NCBI GenBank assembly: GCA_035690495.1
Contig: DASSKK010000083.1
Span: 1 to 60,945 of the forward strand
DNA length: 60,945 bases
Source of the DNA: DASSKK01 sp035690495
GTDB taxonomy: Bacteria > Actinomycetota > Actinomycetes > Propionibacteriales > Nocardioidaceae
Reading direction: 5' to 3'
The notes under the pieces were generated by a model. It was given only the letters and a program-made list of their open reading frames with translations, was not told the DNA's origin and did no database searches. The translations under genes and the position numbers were made by a program. Shown here piece by piece: positions 33,624-42,458 of this stretch. Every line of letters starts with the position of its first letter. Position 1 is the stretch's first letter.

Positions 33624-34489
33624 GAGCTACTCCTCAGTCGGCGCACCAGGAGCACGATGAGCGGCACCAGCACCGGAAGCGCCGACAACGCCACCGCGAC
33701 GCCCAGGTTCACATCGCCGACCTGGAAGGCGTACTTGATTCCCAGCGTGGCGAACACCTGGGTGGAGTCGATCGGGCCTCCGCCGGTCACGAAGAAGATC
33801 GCGTTGTAGTTGCCCAGCGTCCAGATCGTGGAGAGCAGCACGCTGGTGATGTAGACGTTGCGCAGCAACGGGAAGGTGATGTGGATGAACCTCCGGACTC
33901 CCACGGCGCCGTCCACCGCAGCCGCTTCGTACACGTCGCTCGAGATGCTGGTGCGCGCCGCGAGGAGGATCAGGGTCCAGAACGGGAGCCATTTCCAGAT
34001 ATAGGCCACGACGGCCGCGGAGAAGCCCCATCCGTAGCTGATCAGCCAGACCGGCGGGTGCGACACGCCGAGGGACTCGAGGAGTGCGTTGATGAAGCCC
34101 CACTGGCCGTTCAGCATGAAGTGGATGGACAGGAAGCCAGGCACTGCCGGGATCGCCCACGGCAGCAGGAACACCGCCAGCAGCGCCTTGGACCACCATC
34201 GCTGGATGGCGAAGAAGCCGGAGAGCAGCAGCGCGAGGAACATCTTGACGTTCACGCCGATCCCGACGAACAAGAGCGTGTTGACCACCGACCGGAGGTA
34301 GGTCGGGTTGTTGAACAGCGACCGGTAGTTGCCCGGCGCGTGGCCCAGATAGAGCCCGTAGCCCACCGGGTACACCACCAGCAGCAGGAACATCACGACG
34401 TACGGCACGACGAACGGGACCGCGTTCATGGAGACCCCGCGCCAGAACGGCCGTCCGCGTCGCACGGGAGCGGAGATGGTCGCCGTCAT
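33620..34489 (-). CDS. ABC sugar transporter permease (MalF-like)
   Basis: A 289-residue permease with about six membrane helices and the EAA-type loop VYEAAAVDGAVGVRRFIHIT. It is the first gene of the importer operon. The predicted promoter is 95 bases or more upstream in the interval shared with the divergent LysR gene. Confidence 0.92.
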   Translation of the reverse strand: MTATISAPVRRGRPFWRGVSMNAVPFVVPYVVMFLLLVVYPVGYGLYLGHAPGNYRSLFNNPTYLRSVVNTLLFVGIGVNVKMFLALLLSGFFAIQRWWSKALLAVFLLPWAIPAVPGFLSIHFMLNGQWGFINALLESLGVSHPPVWLISYGWGFSAAVVAYIWKWLPFWTLILLAARTSISSDVYEAAAVDGAVGVRRFIHITFPLLRNVYITSVLLSTIWTLGNYNAIFFVTGGGPIDSTQVFATLGIKYAFQVGDVNLGVAVALSALPVLVPLIVLLVRRLRSSS

Positions 34490-34590
34490 CGCTGCTTTCC
34501 AGACGCGCCGACTTCTCGGGCGTCCCCCGGCTCTCGGCTAACCACAGGTGAGTCCCTTTGCTGTGAGGGGCGTCACTACCTTGACTTGCG

Positions 34591-34657
34591 AGGCTAGGGT
34601 CATGATGTGATGCCTGTCCAAACCCGTTTGAACATCGGTTGATACCCGGTCGGCATC
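34591..34657 (-). promoter_or_regulatory. LysR box and promoter of the importer operon
   Basis: Reading toward the importer, a GATGCC-N5-GGTATC box (34641-34657) is followed by TTGGAC (34621-34616) and TAGCCT (34596-34591), spacing 19. The predicted start near 34584 puts the box centre at about -65, the usual LysR recognition position. The box also abuts the LysR start codon, which fits autoregulation. The 42-base block 34616-34657 matches 40594-40635 without gaps in about 29 positions. Confidence 0.65.
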
Positions 34658-35554
34658 ATGTATTCGTTCGAGCAGCTCCGTGGATTCGTCGCCGTCGCCG
34701 ACGAGCGGCACTTCGGGCGCGCCGCGGAACGGCTCTCGATGACCCAGCCTCCGTTGAGCCGTCAGATCCAGAAGCTGGAGAGGGCAATCGACGTCCGCCT
34801 CTTCGAGCGGGACAACCGCAAGGTCGAGCTGACCCCTGCCGGCGAGGCCTTCCTCGCCGAGGCGCGGCGGCTGCTGGCGATCGCCGAGACCGCTCCCGAC
34901 CTGGCCAGGCGCATCTCTGCCGGATCGGCGGGCACTGTGCGGATCGGGTTCACCGCCGCTTCGGCGTACGCCGTGCTGCCCGACGTGCTGCGTCGGTTGC
35001 GCACGGAACTGCCCGACATCGACCTGGCGCTGTCCGAGATGGTGACCAGCCAGCAGATCGAGGCTCTTCGCGTCCACGAGATCGACCTCGGCTTCGCGCG
35101 CGGCCACTTCGACGGCGAGCTGTTCGACTCCAGAGCGGTGCTGTCCGAACCGTTGCGCGTGGCGGTGCCGGACGAACACCCGCTGGCCGACCGGAGTGAT
35201 CCGCTCACGCCCGACGACCTGCGCGGGCAACCGGTGATCATGCACTCTCCCACGATGGCGGGGTACTTCCACGAGTTAGTCCTTCGCCTCGTCAAAATCG
35301 ACCCGGCCAACGTAGTGCATAGCGTCGACCAGGTGCTCACCATGGTGCTGTTGGTCAGCGCCGGCCTGGGGATCGCCTTCGTCCCCGACTCCGTCAGCCG
35401 CCTCGGAGTCGCGGGTGTCCGGCTGCTGCCACTCGCGACCGACGACCCGCTCCCTGTCGAGCTTCACCTGCTGTGGGCGCGTGACTCGCGCAACCCGGCC
35501 CTCCGCACGGTTCTCGACCACCTGCCTGCCGCACCGACAAGGGGAACCCATTGA
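34658..35554 (+). CDS. LysR-family transcriptional regulator
   Basis: A 298-residue LysR regulator. The winged HTH at residues 1-60 includes RHFGRAAERLSMTQPPLSRQIQKLE; a substrate-binding domain follows. It is divergent from the importer and overlaps the glucarate dehydratase gene by four bases, so it is the first gene of that operon. The shared box in two promoters makes it the probable regulator of sugar-acid use, responding to a pathway metabolite. Confidence 0.92.
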   Translation: MYSFEQLRGFVAVADERHFGRAAERLSMTQPPLSRQIQKLERAIDVRLFERDNRKVELTPAGEAFLAEARRLLAIAETAPDLARRISAGSAGTVRIGFTAASAYAVLPDVLRRLRTELPDIDLALSEMVTSQQIEALRVHEIDLGFARGHFDGELFDSRAVLSEPLRVAVPDEHPLADRSDPLTPDDLRGQPVIMHSPTMAGYFHELVLRLVKIDPANVVHSVDQVLTMVLLVSAGLGIAFVPDSVSRLGVAGVRLLPLATDDPLPVELHLLWARDSRNPALRTVLDHLPAAPTRGTH

Positions 35555-36879
35555 GCAACACTCCAGTCGTCGCGCGCGTCGAGGTGGTCCCGGTCGCGGG
35601 ACACGACTCGATGCTCCTCAACCTCAGCGGCGCGCACGGGCCCTTCTTCACGCGCAACATCACCCTGGTCACCGACAGCGAGGGGCGCACCGGGGTCGGC
35701 GAGGTGCCAGGGGGCGAGGCGATCCGGCAGACGATCGCCGACGCCGGCGAGCTGGTCGTCGGGCAGCCGGTCGCGGCGTACGGACGGCTGCTCAGCCGGG
35801 TAGCGCGCGAGTTCGCCACCCGCGACACCGGCAGGCGCGGAGAGCAGACCTTCGACCAGCGCGTCACCGTGCACGCCGTGACCGCACTGGAGTCAGCGTT
35901 GCTCGACCTGCACGGTCAGTTCCTGGGCATGCCGGTGGCCGACCTGCTCGGCGAGGGCAGGCAGCGCGACTCGGTTCCGGTGCTCGGCTACCTGTTCTAC
36001 GTCGGCGACGCCGCCGGCACCGGCCTGCCGTACGTCCGCGAGGACCATCCGGCGGACGAGTGGGAAGAGGTACGTCGTGCGCCGGTCCTCACCCCGCAGG
36101 CGGTGGTGCGGCTCGCCGAGGCCGCGCACTCGCGCTACGGCTTCTCGGACTTCAAGCTCAAGGGCGGCGTGTTCGCCGGGGACCAGGAGATGGCCGCGAT
36201 CGCCGCACTGAAGGCCCGGTTCCCCGACGCCCGGATCACCCTGGATCCCAACGGGGGCTGGCTGCTGGCCGAGGCGATCCGCCTCTGCCGTGGCGCATCC
36301 GGCCTCCTCGCCTACGCGGAGGATCCGTGCGGGGCCGAGGCCGGCTACTCGGGGCGCGAGGTGATGGCGGAGTTCCGTCGCGCGACCGGCCTTCCGACGG
36401 CGACGAACATGGTCGCCACTGACTGGCGGCAGCTGGCAGCGGCGATCCGCGCCCAGGCCGTCGACATCCCCCTGGCGGATCCCCACTTCTGGACCATGCG
36501 GGGCTCGGTGCGCGTCGCGCAGCTGTGCCACCACTTCGGGCTCACCTGGGGCTCTCACTCCAACAACCACTTCGACGTCTCGCTGGCCATGTTCGCCCAC
36601 ACCGGCGCCGCGGCGCCCGGTCCGATCACCGCTCTCGACACCCATTGGATCTGGCAGGACGGCCAGGCCCTCACCCGTCGGCCGCTGCAGATCCGAAACG
36701 GCCTGATCAGCGTCCCCGACACCCCCGGGCTCGGCGTCGAGATCGACCCGGACGCCCTCGCCGCTGCACACGACCTCTACCGCGAGCACGGTCTCGGCGC
36801 GCGCGACGACGCAGTCGCCATGCAGACGCTGATCCCCGGCTGGGCCTTCGACCCGAAACGGCCGGCGTTCGTTCGCTGA
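35551..36879 (+). CDS. gudD: glucarate dehydratase
   Basis: A 442-residue enolase-superfamily enzyme. FKLKGGVFAG holds the KxK base motif, ITLDPNGGW a metal ligand, and TATNMVATDWRQL and HSNNHFDVSLAM are specific to glucarate dehydratases. It converts D-glucarate (and L-idarate) to 5-keto-4-deoxyglucarate with Mg2+. The start is TTG 35551, overlapping the LysR stop (TTGA), which indicates coupled translation. Confidence 0.93.
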   Translation: MSNTPVVARVEVVPVAGHDSMLLNLSGAHGPFFTRNITLVTDSEGRTGVGEVPGGEAIRQTIADAGELVVGQPVAAYGRLLSRVAREFATRDTGRRGEQTFDQRVTVHAVTALESALLDLHGQFLGMPVADLLGEGRQRDSVPVLGYLFYVGDAAGTGLPYVREDHPADEWEEVRRAPVLTPQAVVRLAEAAHSRYGFSDFKLKGGVFAGDQEMAAIAALKARFPDARITLDPNGGWLLAEAIRLCRGASGLLAYAEDPCGAEAGYSGREVMAEFRRATGLPTATNMVATDWRQLAAAIRAQAVDIPLADPHFWTMRGSVRVAQLCHHFGLTWGSHSNNHFDVSLAMFAHTGAAAPGPITALDTHWIWQDGQALTRRPLQIRNGLISVPDTPGLGVEIDPDALAAAHDLYREHGLGARDDAVAMQTLIPGWAFDPKRPAFVR

Positions 36880-36896
36880 CCAGCGCTGCCGGCGGG

Positions 36897-38021
36897 TCAG
36901 CTCGCGGTGGTCTCGCCCGAGGCGACGGTCCACCTCCGCGCCTGGTCGGTCAGCGTGATCCCGAGCCCGGGTCGCTCGGAGACGTGCATCCGGCCGTCCT
37001 TGATCTCCAGCTGCTCGGGGAACAGCGGTGCGAGCCAGTCGAAGTGCTCGACCCAGGGCTCGATCGGGTAGGCGGCCGCCAGATGCAGGTGGATCTCCAT
37101 GGCGAAGTGCGGAGCGATCGGCAGCTGTTTGCGCTCGGCGTACGACGCCAGCTTGAGGAACTGGGTGACCCCGCCGACGCGCGGCGCGTCCGGCTGGATG
37201 ATGTCGGCCGCGCCCGTGTCGATCAGGCGGATGTGCTCGTCGACGCTGGCCAGCATCTCGCCGGTGGCGATCGGGGTGTCCAGCGCACGGGCGAGCTCGG
37301 CGTGTCCGAGCGCGTCGTAGGCATCGAGCGGCTCCTCGATCCACACCAGGCCGAACTCCTCGAAGATCCGGCCCATCTTCAGCGCCATCGACCGGTCCCA
37401 CTGCTGATTGGCGTCGACCATCAGGGGTACGTCGGGGTCGAGAGCGTCGCGCACCGCGGTCACCCGTGCCACGTCGGCACGCCAGTCCGGCTGGCCGACC
37501 TTGAGCTTGATGCCGCCGATGCCGGACGCGAGCACGGCCTGGGCGTTGTCGATCACCTCCTCGATCGGGCTGTGCAGGAACCCGCCCGAGGTGTTGTAGG
37601 TCCGGACCGAGTCGCGGTGGGCGCCGATCAGCTTGGCGAGCGGCAGCCCTGCTCGCTTCGCCTTCATGTCCCACAGCGCGATGTCGAAGGCGGCGATCGC
37701 CTGGGTGGCCAGGCCGCTGCGGCCCACGGATGCGCCCGCCCAGCACAGCTTGGTCCAGAGCCGGTCGATGTCGTTGGGATCCTCGCCGATGAGAGCCGGC
37801 GCGATCTCGGCCGCGTGGGCGTACTGCCCGGGCCCGCCGGCCCGCTTGGAGTAGGAGAAGCCGATCCCCTCCGCACCGTCGGAGGCGGTGATCTCGGCGA
37901 ACAGGAACGCCACCTCGGTCATCGGGGCCTGCCGCCCGGTGAGCACCTTGGCGTCGCTGACCGGCTTCGCCAGCGGCAGCATCACCGAGGACAGCCGGAC
38001 CGCTTCGATCCCGCTGCTCAT
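36897..38021 (-). CDS. L-talarate/galactarate dehydratase-like enolase-superfamily enzyme
   Basis: A 374-residue mandelate-racemase-subgroup enzyme. GIKLKVGQPD provides the catalytic KxK, LMVDANQQWD a metal ligand, then IATGEMLASVDEHIRL, and the C-terminal APHFAMEIHLHLAAAYP holds the catalytic His. These features match L-talarate/galactarate dehydratases, whose product is also 5-keto-4-deoxyglucarate. It overlaps the aldehyde dehydrogenase by four bases. The exact sugar diacid cannot be fixed from sequence. Confidence 0.8.
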   Translation of the reverse strand: MSSGIEAVRLSSVMLPLAKPVSDAKVLTGRQAPMTEVAFLFAEITASDGAEGIGFSYSKRAGGPGQYAHAAEIAPALIGEDPNDIDRLWTKLCWAGASVGRSGLATQAIAAFDIALWDMKAKRAGLPLAKLIGAHRDSVRTYNTSGGFLHSPIEEVIDNAQAVLASGIGGIKLKVGQPDWRADVARVTAVRDALDPDVPLMVDANQQWDRSMALKMGRIFEEFGLVWIEEPLDAYDALGHAELARALDTPIATGEMLASVDEHIRLIDTGAADIIQPDAPRVGGVTQFLKLASYAERKQLPIAPHFAMEIHLHLAAAYPIEPWVEHFDWLAPLFPEQLEIKDGRMHVSERPGLGITLTDQARRWTVASGETTAS

Positions 38022-39622
38022 GGTTGGGCGTCCGTCAGGCGGCCCTCCACACGGCGTACGACGTGCCAGGGGTTGTCGTCGGCGAGCTCCGGGGGCAGCA
38101 GATCCGCCGGCAGCTGCTGGTAGGCCACCGGCCGGAGGAACCGCTCGATCGCCCTCGCGCCCACCGAGGTAGTGGCGGGCGCGGTGGTGGCCGGGAAGGG
38201 CCCGCCGTGCACCATCGCGTGGTTGACCTCGACACCCGTGGGCCAGCCGTCGAAGAGCACCCTGCCGGCGACCAGCTCGAGCCGGGCAAGGAGGCCGGCT
38301 GCCAGCACTCTGTCGTCGGTGTCGCCGCTGTCGCCGGCACCGAGATGGATCGTCGCAGTGAGCTGTCCTTCGAGATCGTCGGTGGCGGCGAGCAGCTCGT
38401 CCGCGTCGCTGGCGAGCACGACGAGGCCCGCCGGTCCGAACACCTCGTCGGCGAGCTCCGGGTGCTCGCGGAGCACCGCGGCCCGGGTGACGTAGACCTG
38501 CGCGTCCACCTGCGGCTGCTGACCGCTGACGCCGCGGCGGAGCTGCTCGACGCCGGGCGTCTGCGCGATCCGCTCCGCACCGGCCTGGTAGCCGCGTCGC
38601 ATGCGCTCGGTCAGCAGGGTGGCCGGCGGCACCTCGGCGACAGCCTTCGCGACGGCGTCCAGGAACGCGGCGGTCTCCGGCGATTCGACGGCGAAGACGA
38701 GACCGGGCTTGGTGCACAGCTGCCCGCCGCTGCCGGTCAGGGAGGTGACGTAGCCGGCCGCGATGGCGTCGGCACGCTGGGCGAGCGCGGACGGGAGCAG
38801 GAAGACGGGGTTGACGGCCGACATCTCGGCGTAGACCGGGATCGGCACCGGGCGCTCGGCCGCAGCACGCACGAGCGCGAGGCCGCCCCCGCGCGACCCG
38901 GTGAACGCCACGGCCCGCACCCGCGGCTCGCGCACGAGCGCCGCGCCGAGCTCCTGGCTGGTGCCCTGCAGGAGGGAGAACGTGCCCTCGGGCAGCCCGA
39001 GACGGCGTACCGACTCCTGAACCGCCCTGCCCACCAGCTCCGACGTACCGGGGTGTGCGGGGTGCGCCTTCACGATCACCGGGCAGCCGGCCGCAAGTGC
39101 GGACGCGGTGTCGCCGCCCGCGACGGAGAACGCGAGCGGGAAGTTGCTCGCGGCGAAGACGACGACTGGGCCGACCGGGATGGAGCGCTGACGCACCTCC
39201 GGTCGCGGGAGCGGCCTCCTCTCCGGGTCGCCGGGGTCGATGCGGGTCTCGGTCCAGGTGCCTGCGCGCAGGTCCGCGGCGAACATCCGCAGTTGTCCGG
39301 TCGTTCGGGCCAGTTCGTCCGCGAGCCGGGGCGCGGGGAGCCCGGTCTCGGCACGGACGCGATCGACGATCTGGTCGCCGGCGGCTTCGAGGCGGCCGGC
39401 GATGTCCTCGAGCAGATCCGCGCGTCGCTGGGGGGTGGTGCTCCGGAGCGCGCCGTAGGCGCTCCACGCGAGCTCGGCGGCCTGCCCGGCCTCCGCCGGC
39501 CCGCACTCGGCGTACGCCGGGTCGAGGTCCTTCCCGGTGGCCGGATCGACCGCGCGGAAGGTCGGCCGGTCGGCGGCGGCGATCTCCTCGGCGCCCAGCA
39601 GGCTCAGTCCCTGCAGATCCAT
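38018..39622 (-). CDS. 2,5-dioxovalerate (alpha-ketoglutaric semialdehyde) dehydrogenase
   Basis: A 534-residue NADP-type aldehyde dehydrogenase. Catalytic Cys in SGGQLCTKPG (about residue 305), Glu in PVYAEMSAVNP (about 270) and the cofactor segment FAASNFPLAFSVAGGD match the KGSADH group of hexarate pathways. It oxidises the KdgD product to 2-oxoglutarate. It lies one base after the kdgD stop and overlaps the dehydratase gene downstream. Confidence 0.88.
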   Translation of the reverse strand: MDLQGLSLLGAEEIAAADRPTFRAVDPATGKDLDPAYAECGPAEAGQAAELAWSAYGALRSTTPQRRADLLEDIAGRLEAAGDQIVDRVRAETGLPAPRLADELARTTGQLRMFAADLRAGTWTETRIDPGDPERRPLPRPEVRQRSIPVGPVVVFAASNFPLAFSVAGGDTASALAAGCPVIVKAHPAHPGTSELVGRAVQESVRRLGLPEGTFSLLQGTSQELGAALVREPRVRAVAFTGSRGGGLALVRAAAERPVPIPVYAEMSAVNPVFLLPSALAQRADAIAAGYVTSLTGSGGQLCTKPGLVFAVESPETAAFLDAVAKAVAEVPPATLLTERMRRGYQAGAERIAQTPGVEQLRRGVSGQQPQVDAQVYVTRAAVLREHPELADEVFGPAGLVVLASDADELLAATDDLEGQLTATIHLGAGDSGDTDDRVLAAGLLARLELVAGRVLFDGWPTGVEVNHAMVHGGPFPATTAPATTSVGARAIERFLRPVAYQQLPADLLPPELADDNPWHVVRRVEGRLTDAQP

Positions 39623-39623
39623 C

Positions 39624-40538
39624 TCAACTCACCTTCTTCACGAGGGCTTCCAGCTCGAGGAGCTCGTCGTCGGCGAGGTCGCTGAGCGGAGCGCGTACGC
39701 CGCCGGCCGGACGACCGACGACCGAGAGTCCTGCCTTGATGATGCTCACCGGGTAGCCGGGCCTGCGGTTGCGGAGGTCGCAGTAGGGGATGACGAAGTC
39801 GCGGAGCGCCGCGACGACGCCGACGGTGTCGTCGGCACGGACGGAGTCGTAGAAGTGCACTGCGAAGTCGGGCACGAAGTTGAAGATCGCCGAGGAGTAC
39901 GTCGACAGACCGAGGCTCTTGTACGGCATGGCGTACAGCTCGGCGGTCGGGAGCCCGCCGATGTACGTCAGCCGGTCGCCGAGCTGTGCGAAGACCCGAG
40001 TCATCTGCTCGACATTTCCGATGCCGTCCTTGAAGCCGATCAGCGTGGGGCAGGCTGTCGCCAGGCGCTCGACGGTGTCGGCGCTGTAGGCGGCGTTGCC
40101 GCGGTTGTAGATGATCACGCCGAGGTCGGTGGCGGCGCAGACGGCCCGGACGTGCGCTTCGAGACCCTCCTGGGTCACCTCGGTGAGGTACGGCGGCAGC
40201 AGCAGGATCCCCTCCGCTCCGGCCCTGGCGGCCCGGTGTGCCAGGTCGACGGCCATCGCCGTCCCATAGCCGGACGGCGCGACGACCGGAACGCTCGCAG
40301 ACGTGGCCTGCACCGCTGCCACGACGGTCCGCTCCACTTCCTCGGGGGTGAGGGAGAAGAACTCGCCGGTGCCGCCGGCCGCGAACAGGCCCGCGGCGGG
40401 GTGGGAGACGAGCCATTCGATGTGCGTCTGGTAGGCGGCTTCGTCAAGGCTTCCGTCCGGGCGGAAGTGCGTGACGGGGAAGGACAACAAGCCCGAACCG
40501 AGTTGCGCGGCGACGTCTTGCGGGCTTCTGTCTGGCAT
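39624..40538 (-). CDS. kdgD: 5-dehydro-4-deoxyglucarate dehydratase
   Basis: A 304-residue DapA-superfamily lyase: Schiff-base Lys in LIGFKDGIGN, catalytic Tyr in VIIYNRGNA, and FAAGGTGEFFSLT at the active-site loop. It dehydrates and decarboxylates 5-keto-4-deoxyglucarate to alpha-ketoglutaric semialdehyde. Met 40538 is chosen (GGAGCC upstream, family-like PDRSPQDVAAQL); an earlier Met lies too close to the predicted promoter. First gene of a three-gene operon. Confidence 0.92.
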   Translation of the reverse strand: MPDRSPQDVAAQLGSGLLSFPVTHFRPDGSLDEAAYQTHIEWLVSHPAAGLFAAGGTGEFFSLTPEEVERTVVAAVQATSASVPVVAPSGYGTAMAVDLAHRAARAGAEGILLLPPYLTEVTQEGLEAHVRAVCAATDLGVIIYNRGNAAYSADTVERLATACPTLIGFKDGIGNVEQMTRVFAQLGDRLTYIGGLPTAELYAMPYKSLGLSTYSSAIFNFVPDFAVHFYDSVRADDTVGVVAALRDFVIPYCDLRNRRPGYPVSIIKAGLSVVGRPAGGVRAPLSDLADDELLELEALVKKVS

Positions 40539-40569
40539 CTCGAGGCTCCTCGCATCCGGGTTCCTCTCG

Positions 40570-40635
40570 ATGCTAGGAATCTGCACGATTCACGTCCAAG
40601 ACCCGTTCCGGATCGCGTGATGCCCGGAAGGCATC
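40570..40635 (-). promoter_or_regulatory. LysR box and promoter of the kdgD operon
   Basis: A perfect GATGCC-N5-GGCATC palindrome (40619-40635), then TTGGAC (40599-40594) and TAGCAT (40575-40570) with 18-base spacing on the minus strand. The predicted start near 40563 puts the palindrome centre at about -64 and leaves a 25-base leader before ATG 40538. Same architecture as the importer promoter. Confidence 0.7.
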
Positions 40636-40647
40636 GGTGGCGGAGGC

Positions 40648-41793
40648 TCACCACTCGGCGAACGAGCCGTCTTCATGTCGCCATACCGGACCTCGCCATG
40701 CATGACCCTCCTCAGCGGCCCGGCGGACCGCCTCCTCGTCGACGTCGATGCCGAGCCCTGGGCCCTCGGGGACCAGCGCATGGCCATCGACGAACCGGAA
40801 CGGCGCCGGGTCCACGAGGTAGTCGAGCAGATCGGACCCGACGTTGTAGTGGATGCCCAGACTCTGCTCCTGGATGAGGAAGTTCGGCGTCACGGCGGAC
40901 ACCTGCAGGGATGCGGCGAGGGCCAACGGACCCAAGGGGCAGTGCGGCGCGAAGGCCACGTCGAACGTGTCGGCCAGGTCGGCAACACGCCGCGTCTCGG
41001 AGATGCCACCGCAGTGAGAGATGTCAGGCTGTGCCACACCAATGCCCGCCCGCAGGGCGGGGAGGAACGCCGTGCGGTGGAACAGTCGCTCCCCGCAGGC
41101 GATGGGAATGGTCGTGGAGTCCACCACGTCGGCCAGGCGCTCGACGTACTCGGGCAGGACCGGTTCCTCGATGAACAGGGGGTGCAGCGGCTCCAGCTCG
41201 TGGATGACGCGACGCGAGTACGCGGTAGAGAACCGGCCGTGGAAGTCCATGGCGAAGTCGGCACGGTCGCCCATGGCAGATCGCGCCGCCTCCGCCCGCG
41301 CGACGACGTCGCGCATCACCGCGACGTTGTCGAGTCGCTGCACTCTTCCGGATGCGTTCATCTTCACCGCGGTGAAGCCGGCCTCGAGCTGAGCCATCGC
41401 ATGCCCCGCGATCTGCGAGGGTTCGTCACCTCCGATCCAGGCGTAGACCCGGATCCGGTCGCGGACCGCACCGCCGAGCAGCGCGCTCACAGGCACGCCG
41501 TACGCCTTGCCCGCGATGTCCCACAGCGCTTGGTCGATCCCGGAGACGGCAGATCCGAAGACGGGGCCGCCGCGGTAGAAGGTCGAGCGCGTGAGCACCT
41601 GCCAGTGCCGCTCGATCGTCAGCGGGTCGGAGCCGACGAGGTAGTCGTCGAACGCGTGGATGGCCGTCCGTGCCGTCTCCGACCGGCCTTCCAGGGTGGC
41701 CTCCCCCCAACCCACGATCCCCTCGTCGGTGCCGATGCGGACGAAGAGCCACCGAGGTGGGACGAGGAATGTCTCGACGGCAGTGATCCTCAT
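40648..41793 (-). CDS. dgoD: D-galactonate dehydratase-like enzyme
   Basis: A 381-residue enolase-superfamily enzyme: FTAVKMNASG, FAMDFHGRFS (metal ligand), LFIEEPVLPE, ACGERLFHR, AQPDISHCGG and APHCPLGPLALAAS with the catalytic His. These match the galactonate dehydratase group, forming 2-keto-3-deoxygalactonate. It overlaps the aldolase gene by four bases and is the last of a kinase-aldolase-dehydratase operon. Other aldonates (for example gluconate) cannot be excluded. Confidence 0.87.
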   Translation of the reverse strand: MRITAVETFLVPPRWLFVRIGTDEGIVGWGEATLEGRSETARTAIHAFDDYLVGSDPLTIERHWQVLTRSTFYRGGPVFGSAVSGIDQALWDIAGKAYGVPVSALLGGAVRDRIRVYAWIGGDEPSQIAGHAMAQLEAGFTAVKMNASGRVQRLDNVAVMRDVVARAEAARSAMGDRADFAMDFHGRFSTAYSRRVIHELEPLHPLFIEEPVLPEYVERLADVVDSTTIPIACGERLFHRTAFLPALRAGIGVAQPDISHCGGISETRRVADLADTFDVAFAPHCPLGPLALAASLQVSAVTPNFLIQEQSLGIHYNVGSDLLDYLVDPAPFRFVDGHALVPEGPGLGIDVDEEAVRRAAEEGHAWRGPVWRHEDGSFAEW

Positions 41794-42458
41794 GACGCAT
41801 CGCCTCCAGCGGTTGCAGGTGTCCCCAGAACTGGGTTCGGTAGGTCCTCGAACATCGCCAGCTGCTCAGGATCTGAAAGCGCTGATCCCGCAGCGACTGC
41901 TCGCGCACCGGCTGTCAGGAACGCAGCGGCGTTGGAGGCGTCGATGCCTCCGGTGGCCACGAAGAGCACGGTGGAGAACGGTGCCAGTTGCGCCGTGATC
42001 CACCCGGGTCCCAGCTGCGCAGCGGGAAAGGCCTTCTGCCAGACCAGGCCGAGTCGCAACGCACTTCCGATCTCCGAAGATGTGGCCACCCCTGGGAGCA
42101 GCGGGAGACCCCGTTCGCCGCATGCCTGGGCGAGATCCACGTCGAGGCCGGGCGACACGGCGAATGCCGCCCCTTCGTCCACCGCGAACCGCACCTGGTC
42201 GATGGTGAGCACTGTCCCCACACCCACCTGCTTGCCGTGCTCCCGGGCTGCGTCGCGGGCAGCCCGGAAGCTTGCGATCCCGGCCTCCCCCTGGATCGGC
42301 ACCTCGACGAGCTCGATCCCGATCGACCATGCGTGACGGCACATCTGCACTGTCTCCTCGGGGTTCTTGCCCCGGAAGATGGCGATCAGTGGCTTCGGCC
42401 CGATGTTCGCCTCGAAGTAGCGCGTACTCAGCGCCCCGATGTTCTGCACCTCGATCAC
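41790..42458 (-). CDS. dgoA: 2-dehydro-3-deoxy-6-phosphogalactonate aldolase
   Basis: A 222-residue class I aldolase of the Eda/DgoA family: LIAIFRGKNPEET, VEVPIQGEAG, VGVGTVLT, LPLLPGVATSSEI (loop), LVWQKAFPA with the Schiff-base Lys and FVATGGIDASNAA. It splits KDPGal to pyruvate and glyceraldehyde 3-phosphate. GTG 42458 follows AGAGGAGG and overlaps the kinase stop, so the genes are coupled. Longer frames are shadows of the kinase. Confidence 0.88.
   Translation of the reverse strand: MIEVQNIGALSTRYFEANIGPKPLIAIFRGKNPEETVQMCRHAWSIGIELVEVPIQGEAGIASFRAARDAAREHGKQVGVGTVLTIDQVRFAVDEGAAFAVSPGLDVDLAQACGERGLPLLPGVATSSEIGSALRLGLVWQKAFPAAQLGPGWITAQLAPFSTVLFVATGGIDASNAAAFLTAGARAVAAGSALSDPEQLAMFEDLPNPVLGTPATAGGDAS

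Noticed and set aside
38022..39506. A long upstream extension of the talarate/galactarate dehydratase frame
   Set aside because: It is a shadow of the aldehyde dehydrogenase; the enzyme starts at ATG 38021.
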